A DNA stretch of 12,510 nucleotides from positions 1 through 12,510 of the forward strand of contig CAJOFW010000008.1 of the NCBI GenBank assembly GCA_905234005.1, given 5' to 3'. Each line of letters opens with the position of its first letter. Within the stretch, counting starts at the first letter, position 1. The position numbers and the translations under genes are program-made. Of this stretch, positions 1 through 6,401 are shown piece by piece. The DNA comes from an uncultured Oscillospiraceae bacterium. Lineage in GTDB: Bacteria > Bacillota > Clostridia > Oscillospirales > Oscillospiraceae. Below the pieces are notes generated by a model that was not told the DNA's origin, made no database searches, and saw only the letters and a program-made list of their open reading frames with translations.

Positions 1-2402
1 TGGATTTCGCCGTTCATCATATCGACGAAGTTTTTGGTGATGGCCATGCCGAGACCGCTTCCGCCGTAGCGGTTGGTGGCGGTCTCGTCCTCCTGTGAGA
101 ACGCCTCGAAGATTTTGGGGATATACTCCTTGTCCATGCCGACGCCGGTGTCCTGCATATCGAACCGAAGCGTACAGTTCCCCTCGAACTGCGCCGTCTG
201 CTCCACGGTCAGCGTCACGGCGCCCGGCGCGTTCGTGAACTTCACGGAGTTGCCCAGGATGTTGATGAGCACCTGCTTGAGCTTCATGTCGTCGCCGTAG
301 TAGTAATCGGCGATATCGCCGACGATGCGGCAGTCGTATTGCAGACCCTTGTCCTCGCACTGGCCGTTGATGATGATGTTGATCTGATCGAGGAAATCGT
401 GGAAGGAGAATTCCTCGTTCTTCAGCACCACGCGGCCGGATTCGATGCGGCTCATGTCGAGGATGTCGTTGATGAGGCCGAGCAGGTGGCTGGCGCTCGC
501 GCCGATCTTCTCGAGCTGCTCTCTGGTCTGCGGCGGCAGGTTGGGATTGCGCAGGGCGATGTTGTCGAGTCCGATGATGGCGTTCATCGGCGTTCGGATC
601 TCGTGGCTCATGTTGGAGAGGAAGCTCGTCTTGGCACGGCTGGACTCCTCCGCAAGGGCCTTTTCCACCTCGATCTGCTTTTCCCGCTTCTGGATCTGGT
701 GGTAGATGTCAAACAGGGTCAGCAGCGCCGCGATGATCAGGAGTATCTGGAGCATGCTGCTTGTCATATGGGTCGTTTTGACGTGATCGAGCACCTCGAT
801 CATATAGTCCGCGCCCGGTTCGTCGGCCTCGGGCAAACCGGCTTGCGCGAATTTGTCGGTGTAATAGGTCTGGATCGGCTCCACAGAGCTGTTGATGGCA
901 TCTTCCGTTTCCTGCGCCATCCACACGCTGGAGGCGTAGATGATCAGCGCAAGCAGCACGCCCCACACGACAACCGAGCGGCCGTAGCGGTGCTCCCTGT
1001 CCCGGCTGAACACATACCGGAAGTACACAAGCCCCAGAATGCCCCACGCCGCCAGGATGAAATAGGACTCCATCGAGAGGGTCTTCACCTCGGTCAGGTT
1101 GGGCACCAGAAACGCCAGCGCAAACAGCAGCGATATGACGAGCCCCGCCATGCCGGTCACGGAATACAGGACGCTTCGCTCCTGCCGCGCGGTCTTAAAC
1201 GCCGCGGCGGAGGTGTAGGCGTAGGCGATCGTCGCGCCGACCGTGGTCACGTCGACGATCCAGCTTATGGCCGTCCGCCCCAGAAACGGGAATATCGCCG
1301 AGACGGCCAGAATGCAGACGATGGCGTTTCCCGGCGAATGGTTGTCGTTCAGCTTGCCGAACCAGCCCTCGAGCATGCCGTCGTTGGACATGGCCCGTAT
1401 CAGACGGCTGAGCGCGATGAAGTTTCCGATCAGGCCCGTGAATATGGCGCAGAGCGCCGCGACGCCCAGTACGACGGAGCCGGCGCTGCCCATGGCGGCG
1501 TGAGCCGCGAAAAACGTCGGCTGCGAGGCGACGCCCGAAAAGCTTCCCAGGCTCGCCACATAGTCGGGCCAGGACGACACGCCCCCGGGCAGCGCCGTCA
1601 CCGCCAGCAGAGACAGCAGGATATAGGCAAGAGCCGCCGCCACAATCGCGGCGGCCATGATCGCGAACGAGCGCTTCAGCGTAAATCCGGCCTCCTCGGC
1701 GGAGTGGGAGATGGACTCAAAGCCCACGAACGCCCACGGCGTGAGCGCGAAAATCGTCATGATGCTGACGGACGCGCTGTGCGAAAGCCCGTAGGCGGGC
1801 GTAAACGTCCGGCTCGAAACACCGCCGGCGACCGCCGCTCCGACGAAGCAGCACACCACGCCGCCGAAGAGCAGAACGGCCATCACGATCTGTGCGCGCT
1901 CCGCCGCCTTCCGGCGTATACACAGCAGCGCCGCCACCGCCAGCGCGATGACGGCCAGCAGAATCTCGCCGAAATATACCTCGTATCCGGCGATCACATA
2001 GTGAAAACCGAACTGAAAGACGGAGCCGAGCAGCGTCCGGGCGATCAACGGCAGCGCGGAGGCGTTGGCCCAGATGATGGCGACATAGGTGATGAGCAAA
2101 AACCACGCGCTGACAAAGCCGTGGTCGTAGCCGAAGCAGTGTGTTGTGTAGTCGTACGCGCCGCCGCAGCCCGGATAGCGGTTCATCAGGTAGTGATAGT
2201 CCGCGCCGAGCAGCAGCATCACGAGAGCGCCGAGAGCGATGCCAAGGGCGGTGCCCACAGGCCCCGCCACCGGCAGAAACGTGGTTCCGGGCATGACGAA
2301 CGCGCCCCAGCCCACGCTGCAGCCAAAGGCGAGCGCCCACGCGCCGAGCGGTGTCAGATACGCCGCCGCCTGCTGCTTATGTTGATTGATTGCCTGTTTC
2401 AT
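1..2402 (-). CDS. APC-permease-like sensor histidine kinase (partial, runs off the left edge)
   Basis: The reading frame is open from an ATG at 2402 to base 1 (800 codons) and continues outside the window. An in-frame TAG lies a few codons upstream, which fixes this ATG as the first possible start. Residues 1 to about 470 form a polytopic APC/amino-acid-permease-like domain: GWGAFVMPG near the N-terminus, LTPWAFVGFES mid-domain, FLGRTAISWIVDVTT late. Two further membrane helices follow, separated by a polar extracytoplasmic segment of about 50 residues (about 496-545). A short coiled linker leads to a HisKA domain (SHEIRTPMN, phospho-acceptor His600) and a HATPase domain with N-box Asn718, DTGVG at 751-755 and the GGSGLGM lid region. 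The C-terminus is cut off, so it is unknown whether receiver domains follow, as in many kinases with this HATPase style. It is the last visible gene of the leftward operon, 53 bases after the HPt gene. Kinase assignment is very secure; sensing versus transport by the permease part is inferred. Confidence 0.93.
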   Translation of the reverse strand, partial: MKQAINQHKQQAAAYLTPLGAWALAFGCSVGWGAFVMPGTTFLPVAGPVGTALGIALGALVMLLLGADYHYLMNRYPGCGGAYDYTTHCFGYDHGFVSAWFLLITYVAIIWANASALPLIARTLLGSVFQFGFHYVIAGYEVYFGEILLAVIALAVAALLCIRRKAAERAQIVMAVLLFGGVVCCFVGAAVAGGVSSRTFTPAYGLSHSASVSIMTIFALTPWAFVGFESISHSAEEAGFTLKRSFAIMAAAIVAAALAYILLSLLAVTALPGGVSSWPDYVASLGSFSGVASQPTFFAAHAAMGSAGSVVLGVAALCAIFTGLIGNFIALSRLIRAMSNDGMLEGWFGKLNDNHSPGNAIVCILAVSAIFPFLGRTAISWIVDVTTVGATIAYAYTSAAAFKTARQERSVLYSVTGMAGLVISLLFALAFLVPNLTEVKTLSMESYFILAAWGILGLVYFRYVFSRDREHRYGRSVVVWGVLLALIIYASSVWMAQETEDAINSSVEPIQTYYTDKFAQAGLPEADEPGADYMIEVLDHVKTTHMTSSMLQILLIIAALLTLFDIYHQIQKREKQIEVEKALAEESSRAKTSFLSNMSHEIRTPMNAIIGLDNIALRNPNLPPQTREQLEKIGASASHLLGLINDILDMSRIESGRVVLKNEEFSFHDFLDQINIIINGQCEDKGLQYDCRIVGDIADYYYGDDMKLKQVLINILGNSVKFTNAPGAVTLTVEQTAQFEGNCTLRFDMQDTGVGMDKEYIPKIFEAFSQEDETATNRYGGSGLGMAITKNFVDMMNGEI

Positions 2403-2455
2403 GGATAAATGACCCTGCTATGCCTCAGAAATAATCGAAATTCTCAAACAGACCG

Positions 2456-2824
2456 TCAGGCTTCCTCGTACCGGCGGATTGCCTCGGACGTCGTCCGGTA
2501 CAGCTCCCCGACCTCGCGGAGCTTCGCCTGGATCTCCGCGTCGGAGAGCTTTCGCTCGCTGCCGGGCCGGAAGTCCTCGGTGATCACCGTCGCGGCGTCG
2601 GCGATGCCGGTCAGACCCAGATTGGAGCTTACGCCCTTGAGCGCGTGAGACGTCTCGAACATGGCCGTCGGATCCATGCTCGCGCCGGCGTCAAGCATCG
2701 CCTCCACGACGCCGTTTTTGGTGAATTTGCGGATGTGCTTGTCGAGCAGCTTGTCCATGCGCAGTACGCGAAGCGCCTGCTCGTAGTCCCCGCCGATTTC
2801 CTGATACAATTCCTGAAGTGTCAT
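2456..2824 (-). CDS. Free-standing HPt phosphotransfer protein
   Basis: A 122-residue, all-helical soluble protein of the usual size for a single HPt domain. The phospho-acceptor motif is visible as SHALKGVSSNLG with His60, the classic HxxKG pattern. HPt proteins carry phosphate from the receiver domain of a hybrid kinase to the receiver domain of a final response regulator. Its ATG overlaps the stop codon of the upstream REC-EAL gene as ATGA, and an AAAGGAG ribosome binding site sits nine bases upstream, so translation is probably coupled at near-equal levels. The adjacent REC-EAL protein and the hybrid kinase at 6124-4634 are the obvious partners. The C-terminal half (PGSERKLSDAEIQAKLREVGELY) is the expected last two helices and shows nothing unusual. 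Confidence 0.93.
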   Translation of the reverse strand: MTLQELYQEIGGDYEQALRVLRMDKLLDKHIRKFTKNGVVEAMLDAGASMDPTAMFETSHALKGVSSNLGLTGIADAATVITEDFRPGSERKLSDAEIQAKLREVGELYRTTSEAIRRYEEA

Positions 2825-4524
2825 GTGGTTTTACTCCTTTCAATCGCGATTTCTCGCTCAATAAGCTTTTCAAATTCCTCGGGCGGGAGCGGGCGTGAGA
2901 AATAGTAGCCCTGCACCAGATCACACCGGCCCTCCCGCAGGAACGCGAGCTGACCCTCGGTCTCCACGCCCTCCGCCACCACCGAGACGTCGAGATACGC
3001 GGCGATGTCGAGTATGAGGGACACGAGGCGGCGATCCGTCTCGCTCGTCTCGATGTTGCGGATGAATTTCATATCCATCTTGAGCACGTCGATCGGCATG
3101 TCGGACAGCATATTCAGCGAGGAATAGCCGGAGCCGAAGTCGTCCATCTCTATCTCAAAGCCGCGTTCACGCAGGTTGTGGATCACCTCCAGCAGCTCTC
3201 GGGCGTTGTCCGTATAGGCCGACTCCGTGACCTCGAGCTTGAAGCTTTTGAAGTCCAGCCCGTTCGTCTCGATGAGCTTCACCAGCCGGTCGGTCAGCGT
3301 GGGATCGAAGACGTCGGAGCGTGAGAGGTTGACGGAGACGGGCAGCAGGAAGCCGTATTTGTCACGCCACGCGGCGATCTGCCGGGCGGCCTCCTCCCAC
3401 ACGAAGGCGTCCACCACGCCGATCAGTCCGTTGCCCTCGAAGAGCGGGATGAAGCTGCCGGGGGAGATCATGCCGAGCTCCGGGTGGTTCCAGCGGATCA
3501 GCGCCTCGGCGCTGGAAAGACGCGGCGGATCGCACCGGATGTCGTACTTCGGCTGATAGAACACCCTGAACTGGCGCTCGTCCACGGCGGGACGGAGATC
3601 GTTCAGAAGCCGCTGGTTGAGAAGCTCCTTCTCATACATCTTCTCGTCGTAGATCATGAGCGGGTTCTGGTAGTCGCCGCGCAGCATGCTGCAGGCGGCC
3701 TGGGCGCGGTCAAACAGCGCGACCGGCTCCACGCCCTCCCGCCAGGGCATGACGCCCATGCGCAGATGGATGCTCACGCCGGGCAGCAGGCGGTTTACGC
3801 TCTCCTGAAGGCGATTGAGAAGAACGTGGTAATCCGGCTGCTGCGCGCAGTAGACGTCAAAGCGGTCGGCCTCGAAGCGGGAGGCGATGCCATCGGTTTC
3901 GGACAGGAAGGAACGAAGCTCGTCGCCGATCAGCCGCAGGACCTTGTCGCCGAACTCACGCCCGCTGAGGGCGTTGATCGAGTGGAACTGCTCGATGTTC
4001 ACGACGACGGCGTCGCGGCGGGTCTCCGGGTAGAAGTGAAACAGCCGGCTCGCGTATTCAAAGAAGAAGCTGCGGGTGTAGAGCAGGGTGAGGCGGTCGT
4101 ACTCCGCGGCGGAGATGAGCTGGCGTCCCTCGCTCAGCTCGATGATCCGTCCCACACGGGCCAGAACGACCTCCGTTACGTCGAGGGGCTTGGTGATAAA
4201 GTCCGCCGCCCCCATCTGCAGCGCCTCCAGCTCCGCGCTCTTTTCCGCCGTCAGAACGATGACGGGGATGTGCCGGAGCTGCGGATCGTTCCGGGCCGCC
4301 TCCATCACCTCAAAGCCCGACATGACCGGCATGACGAGGTCAAGCAGCACGAGAGACAGCCGCTCCGCGTGCGTACGCATCTGCGCCAGCGCCTCCTCGC
4401 CGTTTTCGGCGTAGATCAGCTCATAGTCGTCGCCCAGAATAACGCCGAGTATGTCCCGGTTCATCTCCTGATCGTCGACCACCAATATAAGCTTGGGTCT
4501 TTGAATTTGATCGGGTTGAATCAT
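2821..4524 (-). CDS. Response regulator with degenerate GGDEF and intact EAL (c-di-GMP phosphodiesterase)
   Basis: A 567-residue cytoplasmic protein with three domains. REC occupies about residues 10-130 with acidic pair Asp17/Asp18, phospho-acceptor Asp62 (LLDLVMPVMSG), Thr92 and Lys112. A GGDEF-fold domain (about 140-295) has lost catalysis: the signature reads EADRF at 218-222 and the first metal-binding Asp is replaced in VNIEQF. The EAL domain (about 305-560) keeps the known catalytic set: EAL at 340-342, NLSR with Asn399, EVTE at 431-434, DDFGSGYSSL from 461, Lys482 in LKMD, EGVET from 518 and Gln538 in QGYYF. The protein should hydrolyse c-di-GMP to pGpG under control of receiver phosphorylation; the dead GGDEF may bind GTP as an allosteric site, as known for some other GGDEF-EAL proteins (inference). 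The start at 4524 has GGGAG seven bases upstream. It lies 109 bases after the hybrid kinase and overlaps the HPt gene. Confidence 0.94.
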   Translation of the reverse strand: MIQPDQIQRPKLILVVDDQEMNRDILGVILGDDYELIYAENGEEALAQMRTHAERLSLVLLDLVMPVMSGFEVMEAARNDPQLRHIPVIVLTAEKSAELEALQMGAADFITKPLDVTEVVLARVGRIIELSEGRQLISAAEYDRLTLLYTRSFFFEYASRLFHFYPETRRDAVVVNIEQFHSINALSGREFGDKVLRLIGDELRSFLSETDGIASRFEADRFDVYCAQQPDYHVLLNRLQESVNRLLPGVSIHLRMGVMPWREGVEPVALFDRAQAACSMLRGDYQNPLMIYDEKMYEKELLNQRLLNDLRPAVDERQFRVFYQPKYDIRCDPPRLSSAEALIRWNHPELGMISPGSFIPLFEGNGLIGVVDAFVWEEAARQIAAWRDKYGFLLPVSVNLSRSDVFDPTLTDRLVKLIETNGLDFKSFKLEVTESAYTDNARELLEVIHNLRERGFEIEMDDFGSGYSSLNMLSDMPIDVLKMDMKFIRNIETSETDRRLVSLILDIAAYLDVSVVAEGVETEGQLAFLREGRCDLVQGYYFSRPLPPEEFEKLIEREIAIERSKTT

Positions 4525-4570
4525 ACTGCATCTCCCTTTACCGTTGTCCGTCGGTGTTGTTCCGCTGTGG

Positions 4571-4614
4571 GTGATTTGCTGAGGGGGTGATTGATAGAGG
4601 ATGATCTGCTGAGG
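4571..4614. repeat. Three imperfect 14-bp direct repeats between kinase and REC-EAL genes
   Basis: Three related units read on the plus strand: GTGATTTGCTGAGG (4571-4584), GTGATTGATAGAGG (4587-4600) and ATGATCTGCTGAGG (4601-4614). The outer two differ at two positions; the middle one is more diverged. They occupy the 109-base gap between the kinase stop and the REC-EAL ribosome binding site. No function can be assigned; a protein or sRNA binding site in the operon leader, or slippage-derived filler, are both possible. Confidence 0.5.
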
Positions 4615-4633
4615 ATGGTATACGGAAAGCGGT

Positions 4634-6124
4634 TCACAGCCGGCGTCCCGCGTTGCTCTGCCGGATCCAGCGCTTCAGCGTCGCGTAGAGCAGATCGGAA
4701 TCCGACGGCTTGGCCAGATGCTCGTTCATGCCGGCGTCCAGCGCCATCTGCACGTCGGTATCGAGGGCGTTGGCCGTCAGCGCGATGATCGGAACGGCCT
4801 TCGCGTCCTCGCGATCCAGCGCCCGGATGCGCCGCGCCGCCTCGAGGCCGTCCATGACCGGCATGCGCAGATCCATCAAAATCGCGTCGTAGTGCCAGAG
4901 CGGAGCCTCGGCAAATCGTTCAAGGGCGAGCTGACCGTTTTCCGCCCAGTCGGATTCCATGTCCTCCAGCTCCAGAATGTCCTGTGTGATCTCCGCGTTT
5001 TCCGGGATGTCCTCCGCGAGCAGGATGCGGCGGCCCGCCAGCGAGACCTCTTCGTCGGCCGTATCGTCGGCCTGTCCTCCGCACGCCGCTTCGGGCAGCG
5101 GTACCGTGACCGTGAAGACGGAGCCGCGGCCCTTCTCGCTCTGCGCCGCGATCGAGCCGCCCATCAGCTCGACCGTCTCCCGTGCGACGGCGAGGCTGAG
5201 ACCGCTGCCGCCGTGGCGGCTTGTCGCGCTGGAATCCTCCTGCGAAAACGGCTCAAAGAGCCGGGGGAGAAAGTCCGCGCTGATGCCGACGCCGGTATCG
5301 GCCACGGCAAAGCGGAGAATCGGCGTGTCACCGTCCCCGTCGGTTCGGGTCACGGTGAGGCGGACGCTTCCCGGCGGGTCGGTGTATTTGACGGCGTTGT
5401 CCAGAAGGGCGAGCAGAAGCTTCCTGAGCTGCATCGCGTCCCCGATATAGCAGCCGGACACGCCGTCCTCCACGGAGAGCCGGTAATCGAGCCCCTTCCC
5501 GTCGCAGAGCGTCTGCGCGATGGCGTCCACCTGATCGAGCGCGTCCCGCAGACAGAACACCTCGCGTTTAAGCTCCCGGGAGTCTGCCTCGGCGTGGTTC
5601 ATTTCGAGGATGTTGTCGATAAGCTCCAGCAGGTGACGGCCGCTCCGGTCGATCTGCTCGAGCCGCCGCCTTGTCTCCGGCCGCAGGGCGGTATCGTTCA
5701 GCGCAAGACCGTCCAGCCCGAGAATCACATTCATCGGCGTGCGCATCTCGTGGCTGACGCTGGCCATGAAGCCCGCCTTGGCGCGGCTTGCCTCCGCCGC
5801 CGCCATCAGCTTCGCCGCCGTCTGCTCGCTTTCCACAATGCGTCTGGTGGTGATGCTGAGCAGCCTGTACATGATGAAGACAAATAAACTGCCGCCGAAA
5901 AGAATGCCCGCAACGATCAGGTCGGGCTGCCCGAAGATGCCTACGGCAAGATACCCGGCAAGGAATAAAACCAGCAGGATGATAGGACAATACAGGATCA
6001 TGCTCCCGCCGTTCCAGTTGTCCAGTTTTTTGACGTAGCGGGAAAACCGGACAAAACCGTAGATGTTGTACACCATCAGCGCGCTGCCGAGGTAGATCAT
6101 TCCATAAATTGCCAACCGGGTCAT
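4634..6124 (-). CDS. Membrane hybrid histidine kinase (HisKA-HATPase-REC)
   Basis: A 496-residue protein and the first gene of the leftward operon. Three hydrophobic helices lie at about residues 4-24, 42-63 and 67-90 with almost no extracytoplasmic domain, so any signal would be sensed in the membrane, through a partner protein or intracellularly. The HisKA box is SVSHEMRTPMN with phospho-acceptor His125. The HATPase has N-box Asn243, DTGVG from 276 and GGSGLS at 305-310. A C-terminal receiver (about 365-490) has Glu371/Asp372, phospho-acceptor Asp418 (LMDLRMPVMDG), Thr450 and Lys472. Phosphate should pass His125 to Asp418, then to the HPt protein and the REC-EAL protein encoded downstream. 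The ATG at 6124 has no clear Shine-Dalgarno; it was chosen because it precedes the first membrane helix and lies about 54 bases from the predicted transcription start. An initiation slightly downstream (Met9) cannot be excluded. Confidence 0.93.
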   Translation of the reverse strand: MTRLAIYGMIYLGSALMVYNIYGFVRFSRYVKKLDNWNGGSMILYCPIILLVLFLAGYLAVGIFGQPDLIVAGILFGGSLFVFIMYRLLSITTRRIVESEQTAAKLMAAAEASRAKAGFMASVSHEMRTPMNVILGLDGLALNDTALRPETRRRLEQIDRSGRHLLELIDNILEMNHAEADSRELKREVFCLRDALDQVDAIAQTLCDGKGLDYRLSVEDGVSGCYIGDAMQLRKLLLALLDNAVKYTDPPGSVRLTVTRTDGDGDTPILRFAVADTGVGISADFLPRLFEPFSQEDSSATSRHGGSGLSLAVARETVELMGGSIAAQSEKGRGSVFTVTVPLPEAACGGQADDTADEEVSLAGRRILLAEDIPENAEITQDILELEDMESDWAENGQLALERFAEAPLWHYDAILMDLRMPVMDGLEAARRIRALDREDAKAVPIIALTANALDTDVQMALDAGMNEHLAKPSDSDLLYATLKRWIRQSNAGRRL

Positions 6125-6171
6125 GCGCAGGTTTCGTAAGCGTCATGTGAGCGTGCTCGAATCAGCAGTCT

Positions 6172-6197
6172 GTCATGCAGGATGATTTTAGCATGAC
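6172..6197. promoter_or_regulatory. Candidate operator: GTCATGC inverted repeat around the leftward -10 box
   Basis: A perfect 7-bp inverted repeat, GTCATGC (6172-6178) and GCATGAC (6191-6197), flanks a 12-base centre that contains the -10 hexamer of the leftward promoter. Further copies of the half-site occur downstream in the leader: GTCATG at 6142-6147 and GTCATGC at 6120-6126, the latter over the kinase start codon. The placement suits a repressor or activator site, but no regulator is encoded here and the motif is short enough to arise by chance. Confidence 0.4.
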
Positions 6198-6213
6198 TGC
6201 CCCGTTTTTTCAA
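6185..6213 (-). promoter_or_regulatory. Predicted sigma-A-type promoter of the leftward operon
   Basis: Read on the minus strand, TTGAAA (6213-6208) is followed after exactly 17 bases by TAAAAT (6190-6185). Transcription would start near 6178, giving a leader of about 54 bases before the kinase ATG. Each hexamer is one base from consensus. Its -10 box lies in the loop of a 7-bp inverted repeat listed separately. Confidence 0.72.
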
Positions 6214-6252
6214 CAGATAAGCGCGCAAATGCTGTGAAAATCCAATTTCGTG

Positions 6253-6281
6253 TTGATATCACAGGAGGAATTGAGTATAAT
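6253..6281 (+). promoter_or_regulatory. Predicted sigma-A-type promoter of the rightward operon
   Basis: TTGATA (6253-6258) and a perfect TATAAT (6276-6281) are separated by 17 bases, an excellent match to the vegetative promoter. Transcription would start near 6288 and leave a leader of about 114 bases before the cyclase start. It is back to back with the leftward promoter, the two -35 boxes being 39 bases apart, so the two operons could be co-regulated from this region. Confidence 0.8.
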
Positions 6282-6320
6282 CAGAGATAAGGATATAAAG
6301 AAGCAGCGCGACTGATACGA

Positions 6321-6353
6321 GGAGAACCAGAGCGTAAGAGCGCTTGAAACTCC
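6321..6353 (+). other. Possible hairpin in the leader of the APC-GGDEF mRNA
   Basis: GGAG (6321-6324) can pair with CTCC (6350-6353) and, inside it, AGCG (6331-6334) with CGCT (6341-6344), with internal loops AACCAG and TGAAA and apical loop TAAGAG. It does not match the conserved sequences of the c-di-GMP-I or c-di-GMP-II riboswitches that I know. The stem is short, and it may be incidental. Confidence 0.25.
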
Positions 6354-6387
6354 GCCGCACGCGCCTTAACCGACTGTGAATACGAGT

Positions 6388-6393
6388 GGAGGA
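6388..6393 (+). promoter_or_regulatory. Ribosome binding site deciding a TTG start
   Basis: GGAGGA lies eight bases before the TTG at 6402, the ideal distance, and no in-frame ATG or GTG sits at a suitable distance. A GTG at 6386 overlaps this site and is in another frame. This supports TTG as the start of the APC-GGDEF gene; the rare start may lower its expression. Confidence 0.8.
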
Positions 6394-6401
6394 AGCCTGT
6401 T

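Noticed and set aside
339..2408. 689-residue plus-strand open frame opposite the permease-kinase gene
   Set aside because: Rich in Arg, His, Gln and Gly with no domain; the opposite strand encodes clear membrane helices and kinase motifs. It is an antisense shadow created by high GC.
3484..5887. Long plus-strand frames (3484-4590 and 4718-5887) opposite the REC-EAL and hybrid kinase genes
   Set aside because: Antisense shadows of genes with intact catalytic motifs on the minus strand.
6288..6401. c-di-GMP riboswitch in the leader of the cyclase operon
   Set aside because: I looked for GEMM-type conserved blocks (such as CACAGGGCAAACC-like and CGCAAAGC-like segments) and found none.
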